From positions 62,001 through 126,000 of the forward strand of contig NZ_LQPC01000032.1 of assembly GCF_002101705.1 (NCBI RefSeq): DNA of 64,000 bases. The letters are read 5' to 3'. The notes under the pieces were generated by a model, which saw only the letters and a program-made list of their open reading frames with translations, did not search any database and had not been told where the DNA came from. The stretch is from Mycolicibacterium iranicum. Its GTDB lineage: Bacteria; Actinomycetota; Actinomycetes; Mycobacteriales; Mycobacteriaceae. Below are positions 27,120 to 35,381 of this stretch, piece by piece. The translations under genes and the position numbers were made by a program. Positions within the stretch are counted from its first letter, which is position 1. The number at the start of each line of letters is the position of its first letter.

Positions 27120-27781
27120 CGGAGACGGCGAAGGAAGTCCAGCCGGCTGACGAGGACGCCGCGGAGCGGGTCGACACCGCGGAGGGCGACGCTGGCCACG
27201 ACGCCGAGGCTGAAGCGGAGGCTGACGAGGACGGCGCTGACGACGAAGCGGAGGCCGATGAATCCGGTGACGAGGACGGTGCGCCCCCGAAGGCGCCGAG
27301 GTCGCATGTCTCGTTGGCGCTCATCGCCGGACTGGTCGGCGTATTGGCCCTCGCGGGCCTCGTGGGGTGGCTGGGCTACCGCACCTACGAGTCGCACCGC
27401 GCCGAGGAGCAGCGCAACGTGTTCCTGCAGGTTGGCCGGCAGGGTGCGCTGAACCTGACGACGATCGGCTATGAGACGGCCGACGCCGACGTGCAGCGCA
27501 TCCTGGACTCGGCGACGGGTTCTTTCTACGACGAGTTCCAGCAGCGGGCGGAGCCGTTCGTCGAGGTCGTGAAGCAGGCGCAGTCGAAGTCAGTGGGCAC
27601 CATCGCCGAGGCCGGTATCGAGTCGGCAAGCGAGAACGAGGCCCAGGTTCTGGTCGCGGTGACGGTCCAGACGACGAACGCCGGTGCCCCTGAGCAACAA
27701 CCGCGGGCGTGGCGGATGCGAATTTCGGTGCAGGACATCGACGGAGACGCCAAGGTGTCGAACGTGGAGTTCGTACCGTGA
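27083..27781 (+). CDS. Mce-associated membrane protein (Mam), first
   Basis: 232 aa, ATG 27083 inside the mceF 3' end. The N-terminal ~72 residues are strongly acidic (Glu/Asp/Ala), followed by one membrane segment (about 76-98, ALIAGLVGVLALAGLVGWLGY) and an extracytoplasmic domain of about 135 residues with an NTF2-like look (VQRILDSATGSFYDEF, VLVAVTVQTTNAG, WRMRISVQDI). Mam proteins stabilise Mce complexes; the exact role is not established. The stop overlaps the next mam start. Confidence 0.9.
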   Translation: MADDAAAPDGELTETAKEVQPADEDAAERVDTAEGDAGHDAEAEAEADEDGADDEAEADESGDEDGAPPKAPRSHVSLALIAGLVGVLALAGLVGWLGYRTYESHRAEEQRNVFLQVGRQGALNLTTIGYETADADVQRILDSATGSFYDEFQQRAEPFVEVVKQAQSKSVGTIAEAGIESASENEAQVLVAVTVQTTNAGAPEQQPRAWRMRISVQDIDGDAKVSNVEFVP

Positions 27782-28449
27782 CCGAAGACGTGAAAGGCGA
27801 CGAGGCGACCGATACCGTGGCAGACGACACCGCAGAGGAGACCGTCGAGGAGACCGCAGCCGCGGACACCGAGGCGGAGGAGATCGAGGAGTCAGAGGGC
27901 GTCGAGGAGCCTGCCCTGACGTCACCCGCGAAGCGCGGGATCCAGTGGTCACGCCTCGTCGCGTTCGTGGTGCTACCCGCCCTGGCTCTGGTGCTTGCGG
28001 CGGGCGCCGGATACCTGAAGTGGCTCGACGACACCAACCGTGCCGGCACGATGTCCGCCGAACCCACCAGTCACCCCTCGCTCGCCGAGACCACGGTGCA
28101 GGCGGCCCGCGAGGGCACGATCGCCCTGCTGTCCTACACGCCCGACAAAGTCGAGGAGCAGCTGGGCGCCGCCCGCGACCTGCTCACCGGCGAGTTCCGG
28201 GAGTCCTACACGTCACTGACCAACGACGTGGTGATCCCCGGCGCCAGGGAGAAGCAGATCTCGGCGATCGCGACGGTGCCCGCCGCGGCGTCGGTATCGC
28301 TGTCGAGCGACGAGGCAGTGGTTCTGCTGTTCGTGAACCAGACGGTGACGGTGGGCCAGGACCCGCCGACCGACACCGCCTCCAGCGTGCGGGTCACGCT
28401 GGAGAAGGTCGACCATCGCTGGCTGATCTCCCAGTTCGACCCTGTCTAG
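27778..28449 (+). CDS. Mce-associated membrane protein (Mam), second
   Basis: 223 aa from GTG 27778, coupled to the first mam gene by a 4-nt overlap. It has the same layout: acidic N-terminus (about 1-50), membrane segment (about 62-82, LVAFVVLPALALVLAAGAGY), then a domain with YTPDKVEEQLGAARDLLTGEFRESY and a C-terminal VDHRWLISQFDPV, the usual Mam ending. Two mam genes fit mce2/3/4-like rather than mce1-like operons, but the operon class cannot be settled here. Confidence 0.9.
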   Translation: MTEDVKGDEATDTVADDTAEETVEETAAADTEAEEIEESEGVEEPALTSPAKRGIQWSRLVAFVVLPALALVLAAGAGYLKWLDDTNRAGTMSAEPTSHPSLAETTVQAAREGTIALLSYTPDKVEEQLGAARDLLTGEFRESYTSLTNDVVIPGAREKQISAIATVPAAASVSLSSDEAVVLLFVNQTVTVGQDPPTDTASSVRVTLEKVDHRWLISQFDPV

Positions 28450-28491
28450 CGGGCGGCGCGGCTGCGGGCCGCGTGGCCTGCCCTGGGGCTC

Positions 28492-29751
28492 ATGACGGCG
28501 CGGCGGCTCACGGCGGTCGACGCTCAGACCTACTGGATGTCCGGTGCGGTCCCCAGCGACCAGTTTCTGCTGTTCGCGTTCGGGCGCGCAGCGACCTGCC
28601 TCGACGACGCGCTCGGCGCCGTCCGCGACCGGGCGCGAGCGTGCGAGGACCTGCGGTTGCGTATCGACGATGGGGGATTCTGGACCTATCCGGCGTGGGC
28701 GTCTCGGGAGGTCGATCAGGACCAATTCGTCGTGCACGCTCTCGACGACCCGACATGGGCGGGTTGCCTGATCGCTGTCTCGGCACTGGCCGACGACCAG
28801 CTCGATGCGCGGGTGCGCACGTGGCGGCTGCATGTCTTTCCGGACGTCGAAGGACTTCCGGGTGCGACGGGCGCAGGCGCCGTCGCCGTGCTGCAGATCA
28901 GCCACGCCCTCGGTGACGGTATCCGGTCGTCTGCCCTGGCGGCTCGGCTCTTGGGCCGCGACGGCGACGTACCGTCGGTGGCCTCGACACGCAGTTCACC
29001 GGCGGCCATGCCTGTACTCGCGTTCGGCGCGGCACGCGCTCACCGCAGGCTGATGCGCGACACCGAGTCGGGTTTGGTTCCCTCGCAGGCATTTCCGCGT
29101 CCGGTGCTGCGCACGAATCGAAGCCCCGAAGGGAACCGGCAGCTACGGACGGTGGTATGTGGGCGCCGTGAGATCCGCGGCCCGACGGTCACAGTGGGCG
29201 TGCTGGCCGCGATCGGCACCGCCCTGGCCGCCCATCTTCGCGAACTCGGTGACGACCCGTCGCAGCTCGGGGCCGAGGTGCCCATGGCGAAAAGGGGCCC
29301 GCGACGGTCGAACAACCATTACGGCAATGTCGGGGTGGGGCTCTATCCCGACGCCGAATTCGGTCTTCGCGTTCAGTTGATCGCCACCGAACTCGCTGCT
29401 CGCCGGCGTCGCGCGGCGCATCCGGCGATGCTTGCCGAGGCTGCGGCGTTTGACGCTCTGCCCGCACCGTTGTTGCGTTGGGGCGTAGGGAAATTCGATC
29501 CCGCGACGCGGTGGGACACGGTCATCGGCAACACCGTGGTCTCGAGTGTGAACCGCGGTCCCGGGGACTTGACGTTCGGGGGCGCTCCCGTGGTGCTCAC
29601 CGCCGCGTTGCCGGCGCTGTCTCCGATGATGGGCGTGACCCATGGTGTACACGGCATCGCTGACACGGTCACGGTCAGCGTGCACGGGGCCGAATCGTGC
29701 ATCGGCGACATCGATGCCTATGTCGAACGACTGGCCGGCGAGCTTCACTAG
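28492..29751 (+). CDS. Wax-ester synthase/diacylglycerol acyltransferase-like protein (WS/DGAT family)
   Basis: 419 aa, ATG 28492, 42 nt after the mam genes, so probably the last gene of the mce transcript. The acyltransferase motif is ISHALGDG (His138, Asp142 of HxxxDG); the C-terminal region has SSVNRGPGDLTFGGAPV and GVTHGVHGIADTVTVSVHG, matching the second domain of the family. WS/DGATs use acyl-CoA to make triacylglycerol or wax esters at the membrane. The first His of the classical HHxxxDG is Ser here, so activity or substrate may differ. Convergent with TetR, overlapping CTAG. Confidence 0.82.
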   Translation: MTARRLTAVDAQTYWMSGAVPSDQFLLFAFGRAATCLDDALGAVRDRARACEDLRLRIDDGGFWTYPAWASREVDQDQFVVHALDDPTWAGCLIAVSALADDQLDARVRTWRLHVFPDVEGLPGATGAGAVAVLQISHALGDGIRSSALAARLLGRDGDVPSVASTRSSPAAMPVLAFGAARAHRRLMRDTESGLVPSQAFPRPVLRTNRSPEGNRQLRTVVCGRREIRGPTVTVGVLAAIGTALAAHLRELGDDPSQLGAEVPMAKRGPRRSNNHYGNVGVGLYPDAEFGLRVQLIATELAARRRRAAHPAMLAEAAAFDALPAPLLRWGVGKFDPATRWDTVIGNTVVSSVNRGPGDLTFGGAPVVLTAALPALSPMMGVTHGVHGIADTVTVSVHGAESCIGDIDAYVERLAGELH

Positions 29752-30431
29752 TCCTGCTCGCTCAGCGACGCGATCACCGCCTCCATCGATCGCATCGCGG
29801 CGTCCCGCTCATCACCCATGCCGACAAGTGCGTCGATGATGAGAGGCCCGAGGATCTGCGCGAGGCCGTGACCTTCGTGGCCGAAGAAGCCCGCGAGTTC
29901 CAACATCACGGCACCGTGGTTGATGCTCCACAGCCGGCCTGCGACCGCGAGTTCGTCGTCGTCGCGGATTCGTCCGGCATCCATCATCCGGTGCACCGCG
30001 TTGTGCAGCGCCCCGAACGATGCGGTCCATTCGGCGCGGTTGGTCGCGCTGCCGGAGACGGTGATGTCGGTGCGGAACTTGGCCACCGACGCGGGGGAGG
30101 TGGCGCCGAAGATCAGTTGATAGCGTGCCGGATTCGCGAGTGCGTACTGGTGATACGCCAGCCCCATCGACAGAAAGTCGGCGACCGGATCGTCGGTCTC
30201 GGGGACTTCGGTGAGCACCTGGGTGAATCCGAGGAACACCTCGACCGCGATCGCGTCGACCAACCCGGGCATGCCCCCGAGGTGGGTGTACAACGCCATC
30301 GTCGACGTGCCGGCTTCGGAGGTGATGCTGCGCGCGCTCAGCGCGGCAAGCCCGTCGCGTTCCATCAGCCGGATCCCGGCTGCGACAAGCCGGTCACGCA
30401 CGGTCTCACGCTCGGAACCCATGGTTGCCAT
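29748..30431 (-). CDS. TetR-family regulator of the carotenoid oxygenase gene
   Basis: 227 aa from ATG 30431, or 224 from 30422. The HTH is ALSARSITSEAGTSTMALYTHLGGMPGLVDAI (about 30-61). The ligand domain belongs to the TetR_C group with FGATSPAS and WSINHGAVMLELAGFF segments. It is divergent from the oxygenase gene; two near-identical palindromes in the 57-nt gap are the likely operators, one overlapping the oxygenase ribosome site. Confidence 0.88.
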   Translation of the reverse strand: MATMGSERETVRDRLVAAGIRLMERDGLAALSARSITSEAGTSTMALYTHLGGMPGLVDAIAVEVFLGFTQVLTEVPETDDPVADFLSMGLAYHQYALANPARYQLIFGATSPASVAKFRTDITVSGSATNRAEWTASFGALHNAVHRMMDAGRIRDDDELAVAGRLWSINHGAVMLELAGFFGHEGHGLAQILGPLIIDALVGMGDERDAAMRSMEAVIASLSEQD

Positions 30432-30437
30432 GCTGCC

Positions 30438-30450
30438 ATAACGGTGTTAT
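30438..30450. promoter_or_regulatory. TetR operator candidate 1 (ATAAC-GGT-GTTAT)
   Basis: A 13-bp palindrome directly before the TetR start codon (30431). It matches the second site at 30463 outside the spacer. Confidence 0.65.
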
Positions 30451-30462
30451 ACACAATGAACT

Positions 30463-30477
30463 TATAACGCTGTTATA
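30463..30477. promoter_or_regulatory. TetR operator candidate 2 (TATAAC-GCT-GTTATA)
   Basis: A 15-bp perfect palindrome, centred 26 bp from the first, and immediately followed by the AGGAG ribosome site of the oxygenase gene. Confidence 0.65.
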
Positions 30478-30488
30478 GGAGTGTGGCG

Positions 30489-31933
30489 ATGGGAAATCGA
30501 TATCGCGAGGGGGCGATGGCCCCGCTTTCGCGGGAGTACACGCTGACCGACCTGACGGTCACGGGGGCGATCCCGGACTATCTGGACGGACGGTATCTAC
30601 GCAACGGCCCGAACCCGATCGAGGAGATCGATCCCGAGCTCTATCACTGGTTCGTCGGCGACGGCATGGTCCACGGCATCCGGATCCGCGACGGCAAGGC
30701 CGAGTGGTACCGCAATCGGTGGGTGCGGGGGCCGCAGGCGGCGCGGCTGCTGGGTGAGCCCAGGCGTGGGGGGCATTTCGGCACCGCCTCGGTCGGGGCG
30801 AACACCAATGTGATCGGGCATGCGGGAAAGACGTTGGCGCTCATCGAAGCCGGCGTCGCCAACTATGAGCTGACCGACGAGCTGGACACCGTGGGCGTCT
30901 GCGATTTCGACGGCACCCTGACCGGCGGCTACACCGCGCACCCCAAACGGGACCCTGACACCGGCGAGCTGCATGCGGTGTCGTACCGCGTCCTGCACGG
31001 CAACACGGTGCAGTACTCGGTCATCGGCGCCGACGGACGTGCCAGACGAACCGTCGACATCGAGGTCACGGGCTGCCCGATGATGCACGACTTCTCGCTG
31101 ACCGAAAAGCATGTGATCCTCTACGACCTGCCGGTCACCTTCGACGTGCGTCAGGCCGTCGAACTGACGGTCCCGCGCGGCCTGCGGCTGCCCGCCCGAT
31201 TGATGTTGTCGGCGTTGATGACTCGGTGCGTACGCCTGACCCGATCAAGGCGCGCAAACCGCGGACCCCGTCGTCGGACCACAGCTTCCCGTACTCCTGG
31301 AATGCGAAGTATCCGGCCCGCATCGGCGTCATGCCCAGGGAGGGCACGAACGCCGACGTCCGATGGTTCGACGTGGAGCCGTGTTACGTCTTTCACCCGA
31401 TGAACGCCTACGACTCACCCGGGGACAACACCATCGTCCTCGACGTCGTACGGCATCAGAAAATGTTCGCGACCGACCACCTTGGCCCCAACGAGGGGCC
31501 GCCGACCCTGGACAGGTGGACGGTCGACCTGGCCGACGGCAAGGTGCGTGAATCACGGATCGACGATCGAGGGCAGGAGTTTCCCCGCGTCGACGAACGG
31601 TTGGTCGGGAAACGGCACCGCTACGGCTACGCGCCGCAGGTCACCACCGGCGCCGACACCACCGGCACGCTGCTCAAACATGACCTCATCGGGAACGGGT
31701 CCGTCAGCCGCTCGTTCGGTACCGGAAAAGCAGTGGGGGAGTTCGTCTTCCACCCGGCCACGACGGACGTCGCCGAGGACGACGGGGTGGTGATGGGTTA
31801 CGTCTACGATCGCGCGAGCGACCGCAGCGAGCTGGCCATTCTCGATGCGGGCACTCTGGAGGACGTCGCACGCATTCATCTACCTCACCGCGTACCTGCC
31901 GGATTCCACGGCAACTGGGTACCCGCGGCATGA
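30489..31933 (+). pseudogene. Carotenoid cleavage oxygenase (RPE65/lignostilbene dioxygenase family), frameshifted
   Basis: ATG 30489 with AGGAG 7 nt upstream. The first frame encodes the N-terminal half (YLRNGPNP, HWFVGDGMVHG, TAHPKRDP, GCPMMHDFSLTEKH) as far as about 31203-31223. The second half continues in another frame from about 31226 (VRTPDPIKARKPRTP, PCYVFHPMNAYD, GFHGNWVP). Together they give about 480 residues, the normal family length, with all four iron-binding histidines (TAHP, MMHD, VFHP, GFHG). A one-base loss near 31200-31226 explains the break. It may be a true pseudogene or a sequencing error. The family cleaves carotenoid or stilbene double bonds with Fe(II) and oxygen; Rv0654 is a known relative. 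Confidence 0.85.
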
Positions 31934-31950
31934 GGGGGGTGCGCGGCGAC

Positions 31951-31976
31951 GTAACAGATGTTCTAAGTTTTGTTAC
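31951..31976. promoter_or_regulatory. Inverted repeat GTAACA-N14-TGTTAC before doxX-like gene
   Basis: Six-base arms; the right arm directly precedes the ATG at 31977. A ribosome site is not evident, so translation may be leaderless or weak, and the repeat may be an operator. Confidence 0.35.
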
Positions 31977-32498
31977 ATGACTGCCTACGATGTCGGACTC
32001 CTGATCCTGCGCGTCGTCCTCGGCCTGACCATGGCTGCCCACGGCTACAACAAGTTCTTCGGCAAGGGCGGGCTCAAGGGCACCGCCGGCTGGTTCGACA
32101 GCATGGGGATGAAGCCGGGCATGTTCCACGCCCGTGTGGCTGCAACCACCGAGATGGCCGCGGGCCTCGGGCTGGCTGTCGGTCTGCTCACCCCGATCCC
32201 CGCCGCCGGTTTCGTCGCGCTGATGTTCGTCGCCGCCTGGACCGTCCACAAGGCGAACGGCTTCTTCATCGTCAAGGAGGGCTGGGAATACAACCTGGTG
32301 CTGGCCGCCTCGGCTGTCGGCATCGCCACCACCGGCGCGGGCAAGCTCAGCCTCGACTACGCGCTGTTGCGCAACTCTGCGGTCTACGACTACCTGCACG
32401 GCTGGTGGGGGCTGGCGATCGCCGCGGTCCTCGGACTAGCAGGTGGCATCGGCCAGCTGGTGATCTTCTACCGGCCGCCAGCCAAGCAAAGCGCATAA
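31977..32498 (+). CDS. DoxX family membrane protein
   Basis: 173 aa, ATG 31977; no earlier start gives family sequence. Four membrane segments with the DoxX signature LLILRVVLGLTMAAHGYNKFFG at the N-terminus and TTEMAAGLGLAVGLLTPIPAAGF in the second helix pair. DoxX-like proteins are linked in mycobacteria to redox homeostasis at the membrane; a specific activity is not known. It lies 43 nt after the oxygenase frame and may be co-transcribed with it. A second DoxX gene is at 54771. Confidence 0.88.
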   Translation: MTAYDVGLLILRVVLGLTMAAHGYNKFFGKGGLKGTAGWFDSMGMKPGMFHARVAATTEMAAGLGLAVGLLTPIPAAGFVALMFVAAWTVHKANGFFIVKEGWEYNLVLAASAVGIATTGAGKLSLDYALLRNSAVYDYLHGWWGLAIAAVLGLAGGIGQLVIFYRPPAKQSA

Positions 32499-32534
32499 TT
32501 CGTCGCCTTTTGCAGACGTTCGCGCCAGCCGAAT

Positions 32535-32548
32535 TGGAACACGTTCTA
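32535..32548. promoter_or_regulatory. KstR-like motif upstream of DUF3556 gene
   Basis: TGGAACACGTTCTA fits TNNAACNNGTTNNA, the published KstR (cholesterol regulon) consensus as I recall it. It ends 11 nt before the ATG at 32560. Related TetR regulators bind similar sites, so the regulator is uncertain. Confidence 0.5.
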
Positions 32549-32559
32549 ATCTAACCGGC

Positions 32560-34329
32560 ATGGGTTTTCTCAAACAGGACGCGCCCGTCGTCGACTATGC
32601 GGAATGGAGCAAGGGCACCCGCGCCGAGCGGATCGTCCCGATGGCCCGACACTGGGCCGAGGTCGGCTTCGGCACACCGGTCGTTATGCACCTGTTCTAT
32701 GTCGTGAAGATCCTTCTCTACATCCTCATGGCGTGGGTGATCGTCGTTGCCACCACGACCGGTATAGACGGTTTCACCAATGTGACGGCGTGGTACCACG
32801 AGCCGATCGTGTACCAGAAGGTCGTCTTCTACACGATGCTCTTCGAGGTCGTCGGTCTCGGCTGCGGCTTCGGTCCGCTCAACAACCGCTTCTTCCCCCC
32901 GATGGGGTCGATCCTGTACTGGCTGCGGCCGAAGACCATTCGGCTGCCCCCGTGGCCCAACCGCGTGCCCCTGACAGCAGGCGACACCCGCACACCGCTG
33001 GACGTCGCACTCTATGCCGCGCTTCTGGTCATGCTGGTGGTTGCGCTCGCATCGAACGGTACCGGCCCCATCCCTGAGATCGGTTCGGAGGTCGGCGTCC
33101 TTCCCGTATGGCAGACCGCGACGATCATCGGCCTGCTCATCGTCGCCGGCCTGCGCGACAAGGTGATCTTTTTGGCCGCCCGCGGAGAGGTGTACGGCTC
33201 GCTGGCCGTGTGCTTTCTGTTCAGCGGCGCCGACATCATCATCGCCGCCAAGCTGGTGTGCCTGGTGATCTGGATGGGCGCCGCGACATCGAAACTCAAC
33301 AAGCATTTCCCGTTCGTCATCTCCACGATGATGAGCAACAACCCGGTGATGCGGCCGCGGTGGATCAAACGGAAGTTCTTCGAGCACTTCCCGGATGACC
33401 TGCGCCCCGGCCGGGCCTCACGGGTGCTGGCCCACTTCTCGACAGCCATCGAGATGCTGGTGCCGCTCGCGCTGTTTTTCAGCCACGGCGGCTGGCCGAC
33501 CTACATCGCGGCATTCGTCATGTTGGTGTTCCACCTCGGCATCCTGTCGGCCATCCCGATGGGAGTGCCGCTGGAATGGAACGTCTTCATGCAGTTCAGC
33601 GTGCTGGCACTGTTCGTCGGCAACGCCGGCGTCGGCCTCGGGGACCTGAACAGCCCGTGGCCCATCGTGCTGTTCGCCGCTGTCGCAGGCACCGTCGTCG
33701 TCGGAAACCTCTTCCCCCGCAAGGTTTCCTTTCTGCCCGGCATGCGCTACTACGCCGGCAACTGGGACACCTCACTTTGGTGTGTGAAACCATCCGCGGC
33801 GGAAAAAATCACCAACGGCATCGTCGCGATCGCGAGCATGCCTGCCGCCCAGATGGAGAAGTTCTACGGCAGCAAGGAAACCGCCGAAATGTATCTCTAT
33901 ATGGGGTATGCGTTCCGCTCGTTCAACACCCACGGCCGGGCGATGTTCACGTTGGCGCACCGGGCGATGGCCGGCCCCGGCCGAAATCCCGGCTCCGCCG
34001 AGGTCGACGAATCCGACTACGTGCTCACCGACGGCGAGCGGATCTGCAGCACCGCGATCGGATGGAACTTCGGCGACGGCCACATGCACAACGAGCAGCT
34101 GATCGCCGCGCTGCAGAAGCGGTGCCATTTCGAGCCGGGCGAAGTGCGGGTGCTGCTGCTCGACGCGCAGCCGATTCACAAGCAGCGCCAGGAATATCGC
34201 CTCGTCGACGCCGCGACCGGAGAATTCGAGCGTGGCTACGTGATGGTCGCCGACATGGTCACCCGCCAGCCGTGGGACGACACCGTGCCGGTCCACGTGA
34301 CATGGCAGAAAGACGCCGCCGACGCCTGA
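32560..34329 (+). CDS. DUF3556 multi-pass membrane protein
   Basis: 589 aa, ATG 32560. About nine membrane segments in the first 390 residues, with long His/Trp/Arg-containing loops (FPPMGSILYWLRPKTIRLP, SNNPVMRPRWIKRKFF). A soluble C-terminal part of about 200 residues follows, with GWNFGDGHMHNEQLIAALQKRC and VRVLLLDAQPIHKQRQEYR. The fold resembles the HTTM/vitamin-K-carboxylase-like group, but no reaction is known. The KstR-like palindrome just before the start suggests control with sterol or lipid catabolism. Confidence 0.82.
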   Translation: MGFLKQDAPVVDYAEWSKGTRAERIVPMARHWAEVGFGTPVVMHLFYVVKILLYILMAWVIVVATTTGIDGFTNVTAWYHEPIVYQKVVFYTMLFEVVGLGCGFGPLNNRFFPPMGSILYWLRPKTIRLPPWPNRVPLTAGDTRTPLDVALYAALLVMLVVALASNGTGPIPEIGSEVGVLPVWQTATIIGLLIVAGLRDKVIFLAARGEVYGSLAVCFLFSGADIIIAAKLVCLVIWMGAATSKLNKHFPFVISTMMSNNPVMRPRWIKRKFFEHFPDDLRPGRASRVLAHFSTAIEMLVPLALFFSHGGWPTYIAAFVMLVFHLGILSAIPMGVPLEWNVFMQFSVLALFVGNAGVGLGDLNSPWPIVLFAAVAGTVVVGNLFPRKVSFLPGMRYYAGNWDTSLWCVKPSAAEKITNGIVAIASMPAAQMEKFYGSKETAEMYLYMGYAFRSFNTHGRAMFTLAHRAMAGPGRNPGSAEVDESDYVLTDGERICSTAIGWNFGDGHMHNEQLIAALQKRCHFEPGEVRVLLLDAQPIHKQRQEYRLVDAATGEFERGYVMVADMVTRQPWDDTVPVHVTWQKDAADA

Positions 34330-34414
34330 CGGCCGGTTTGCGTAACGCCATGGCGGAAAATCATGGCGAAAGCCGCCACAGCGCTCCGCAACTCGTCGCG
34401 GTGTGCGAGGGTCG

Positions 34415-35206
34415 TCAGCCCATCACGTCGCGCACGGGCACGCTCTCCAGGCCCGTCAGCAACAGCTCGCGCGAGGTGTCGAGATGCTTGCGCCAGTGCG
34501 CCTCCGCGCCGGCGGCATCGCCGGCACGCAGAAACTGCATCAGCTTGCGGTAGGACCGCATCAGCTTGTCGTAGTCGGCCTTCGACACGGGGCGGCGCTC
34601 GTTGAACACGAAAGCCGTGTGCCTGACCGTGATCTCGTGCAACATGCCCGCGACGATGCTCAGAGTCGCGTTGCCCGACAATTGCACCACCCGCAGATGG
34701 AACGCACCGGTCGCCTCGGCAAGTCGTGCGGACTGGTAACCATCGGTGATGAGTTCTTCGAGCATCTGCTCGAGCTCGTCGAACGCTTCGGCAGAGCCTG
34801 ATTCGGCAAGCAGACGAGCCGCCATCGGCTCAATACCCGATTTCGCGGTCAGCAGGTCGGCGATGGTGGCCCCGGACAGTTCCAACAGCAGACCTGCGGG
34901 CCGGGCAACCACTTCGGGGCCGGGAACCCGGACGCGCGCCCCGGTGCGGGAGCCTCGTCGCACCTCGACGAGGCGCTCGGACTCCAGGACACGGACCGCT
35001 TCACGCAACGTCGGCCTGCTGACGCCGAAGTGCGCCATCAGTTCGGCCTCGTTGGGTAGAAAATCGCCGTCTTTGAGTTGTCCCTCGACGACCATGCGGC
35101 GCAGCGTTCCGGCGACGAGTTCAGCGGTCTTGGGGGAGCGCACGGCGGCGCGGGATGCGACGGCGTCCGGCCCGATCATCGGCGCCAGGGGGGTACTGCG
35201 AGCCAC
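34415..35206 (-). CDS. GntR-family regulator, FCD subfamily
   Basis: 263 aa, ATG 35206. Winged HTH about 28-92 (GDFLPNEAELMAHFGVSRPTLREAVRVLESERLVEV), followed by the all-helical FCD ligand domain (Asp/His metal ligands expected around FHLRVVQLSGN and MLHEITVRH). This is the FadR/Mce1R-like type that senses acyl-CoAs or organic acids. No obvious partner gene adjoins: the next gene in the same direction upstream is the PGRS-like gene, and the 3' side faces DUF3556. The target is therefore unknown. Confidence 0.88.
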   Translation of the reverse strand: MARSTPLAPMIGPDAVASRAAVRSPKTAELVAGTLRRMVVEGQLKDGDFLPNEAELMAHFGVSRPTLREAVRVLESERLVEVRRGSRTGARVRVPGPEVVARPAGLLLELSGATIADLLTAKSGIEPMAARLLAESGSAEAFDELEQMLEELITDGYQSARLAEATGAFHLRVVQLSGNATLSIVAGMLHEITVRHTAFVFNERRPVSKADYDKLMRSYRKLMQFLRAGDAAGAEAHWRKHLDTSRELLLTGLESVPVRDVMG

Positions 35207-35381
35207 TGCACCTCCTCCACGGTCGACTCAGCTGTGCAACTCAGTAAACCATGTGAGGTGTCCGTGGCTTGTTCATCCGGTGAACGCGCAGGTGACCGGC
35301 CGGTGATTCTGTCACGGAAATGAGAAGCGGGTACGGGAGCCTGTCGACTCCCGCACCCGCCCTGACAGCGTCGGCTACGAC

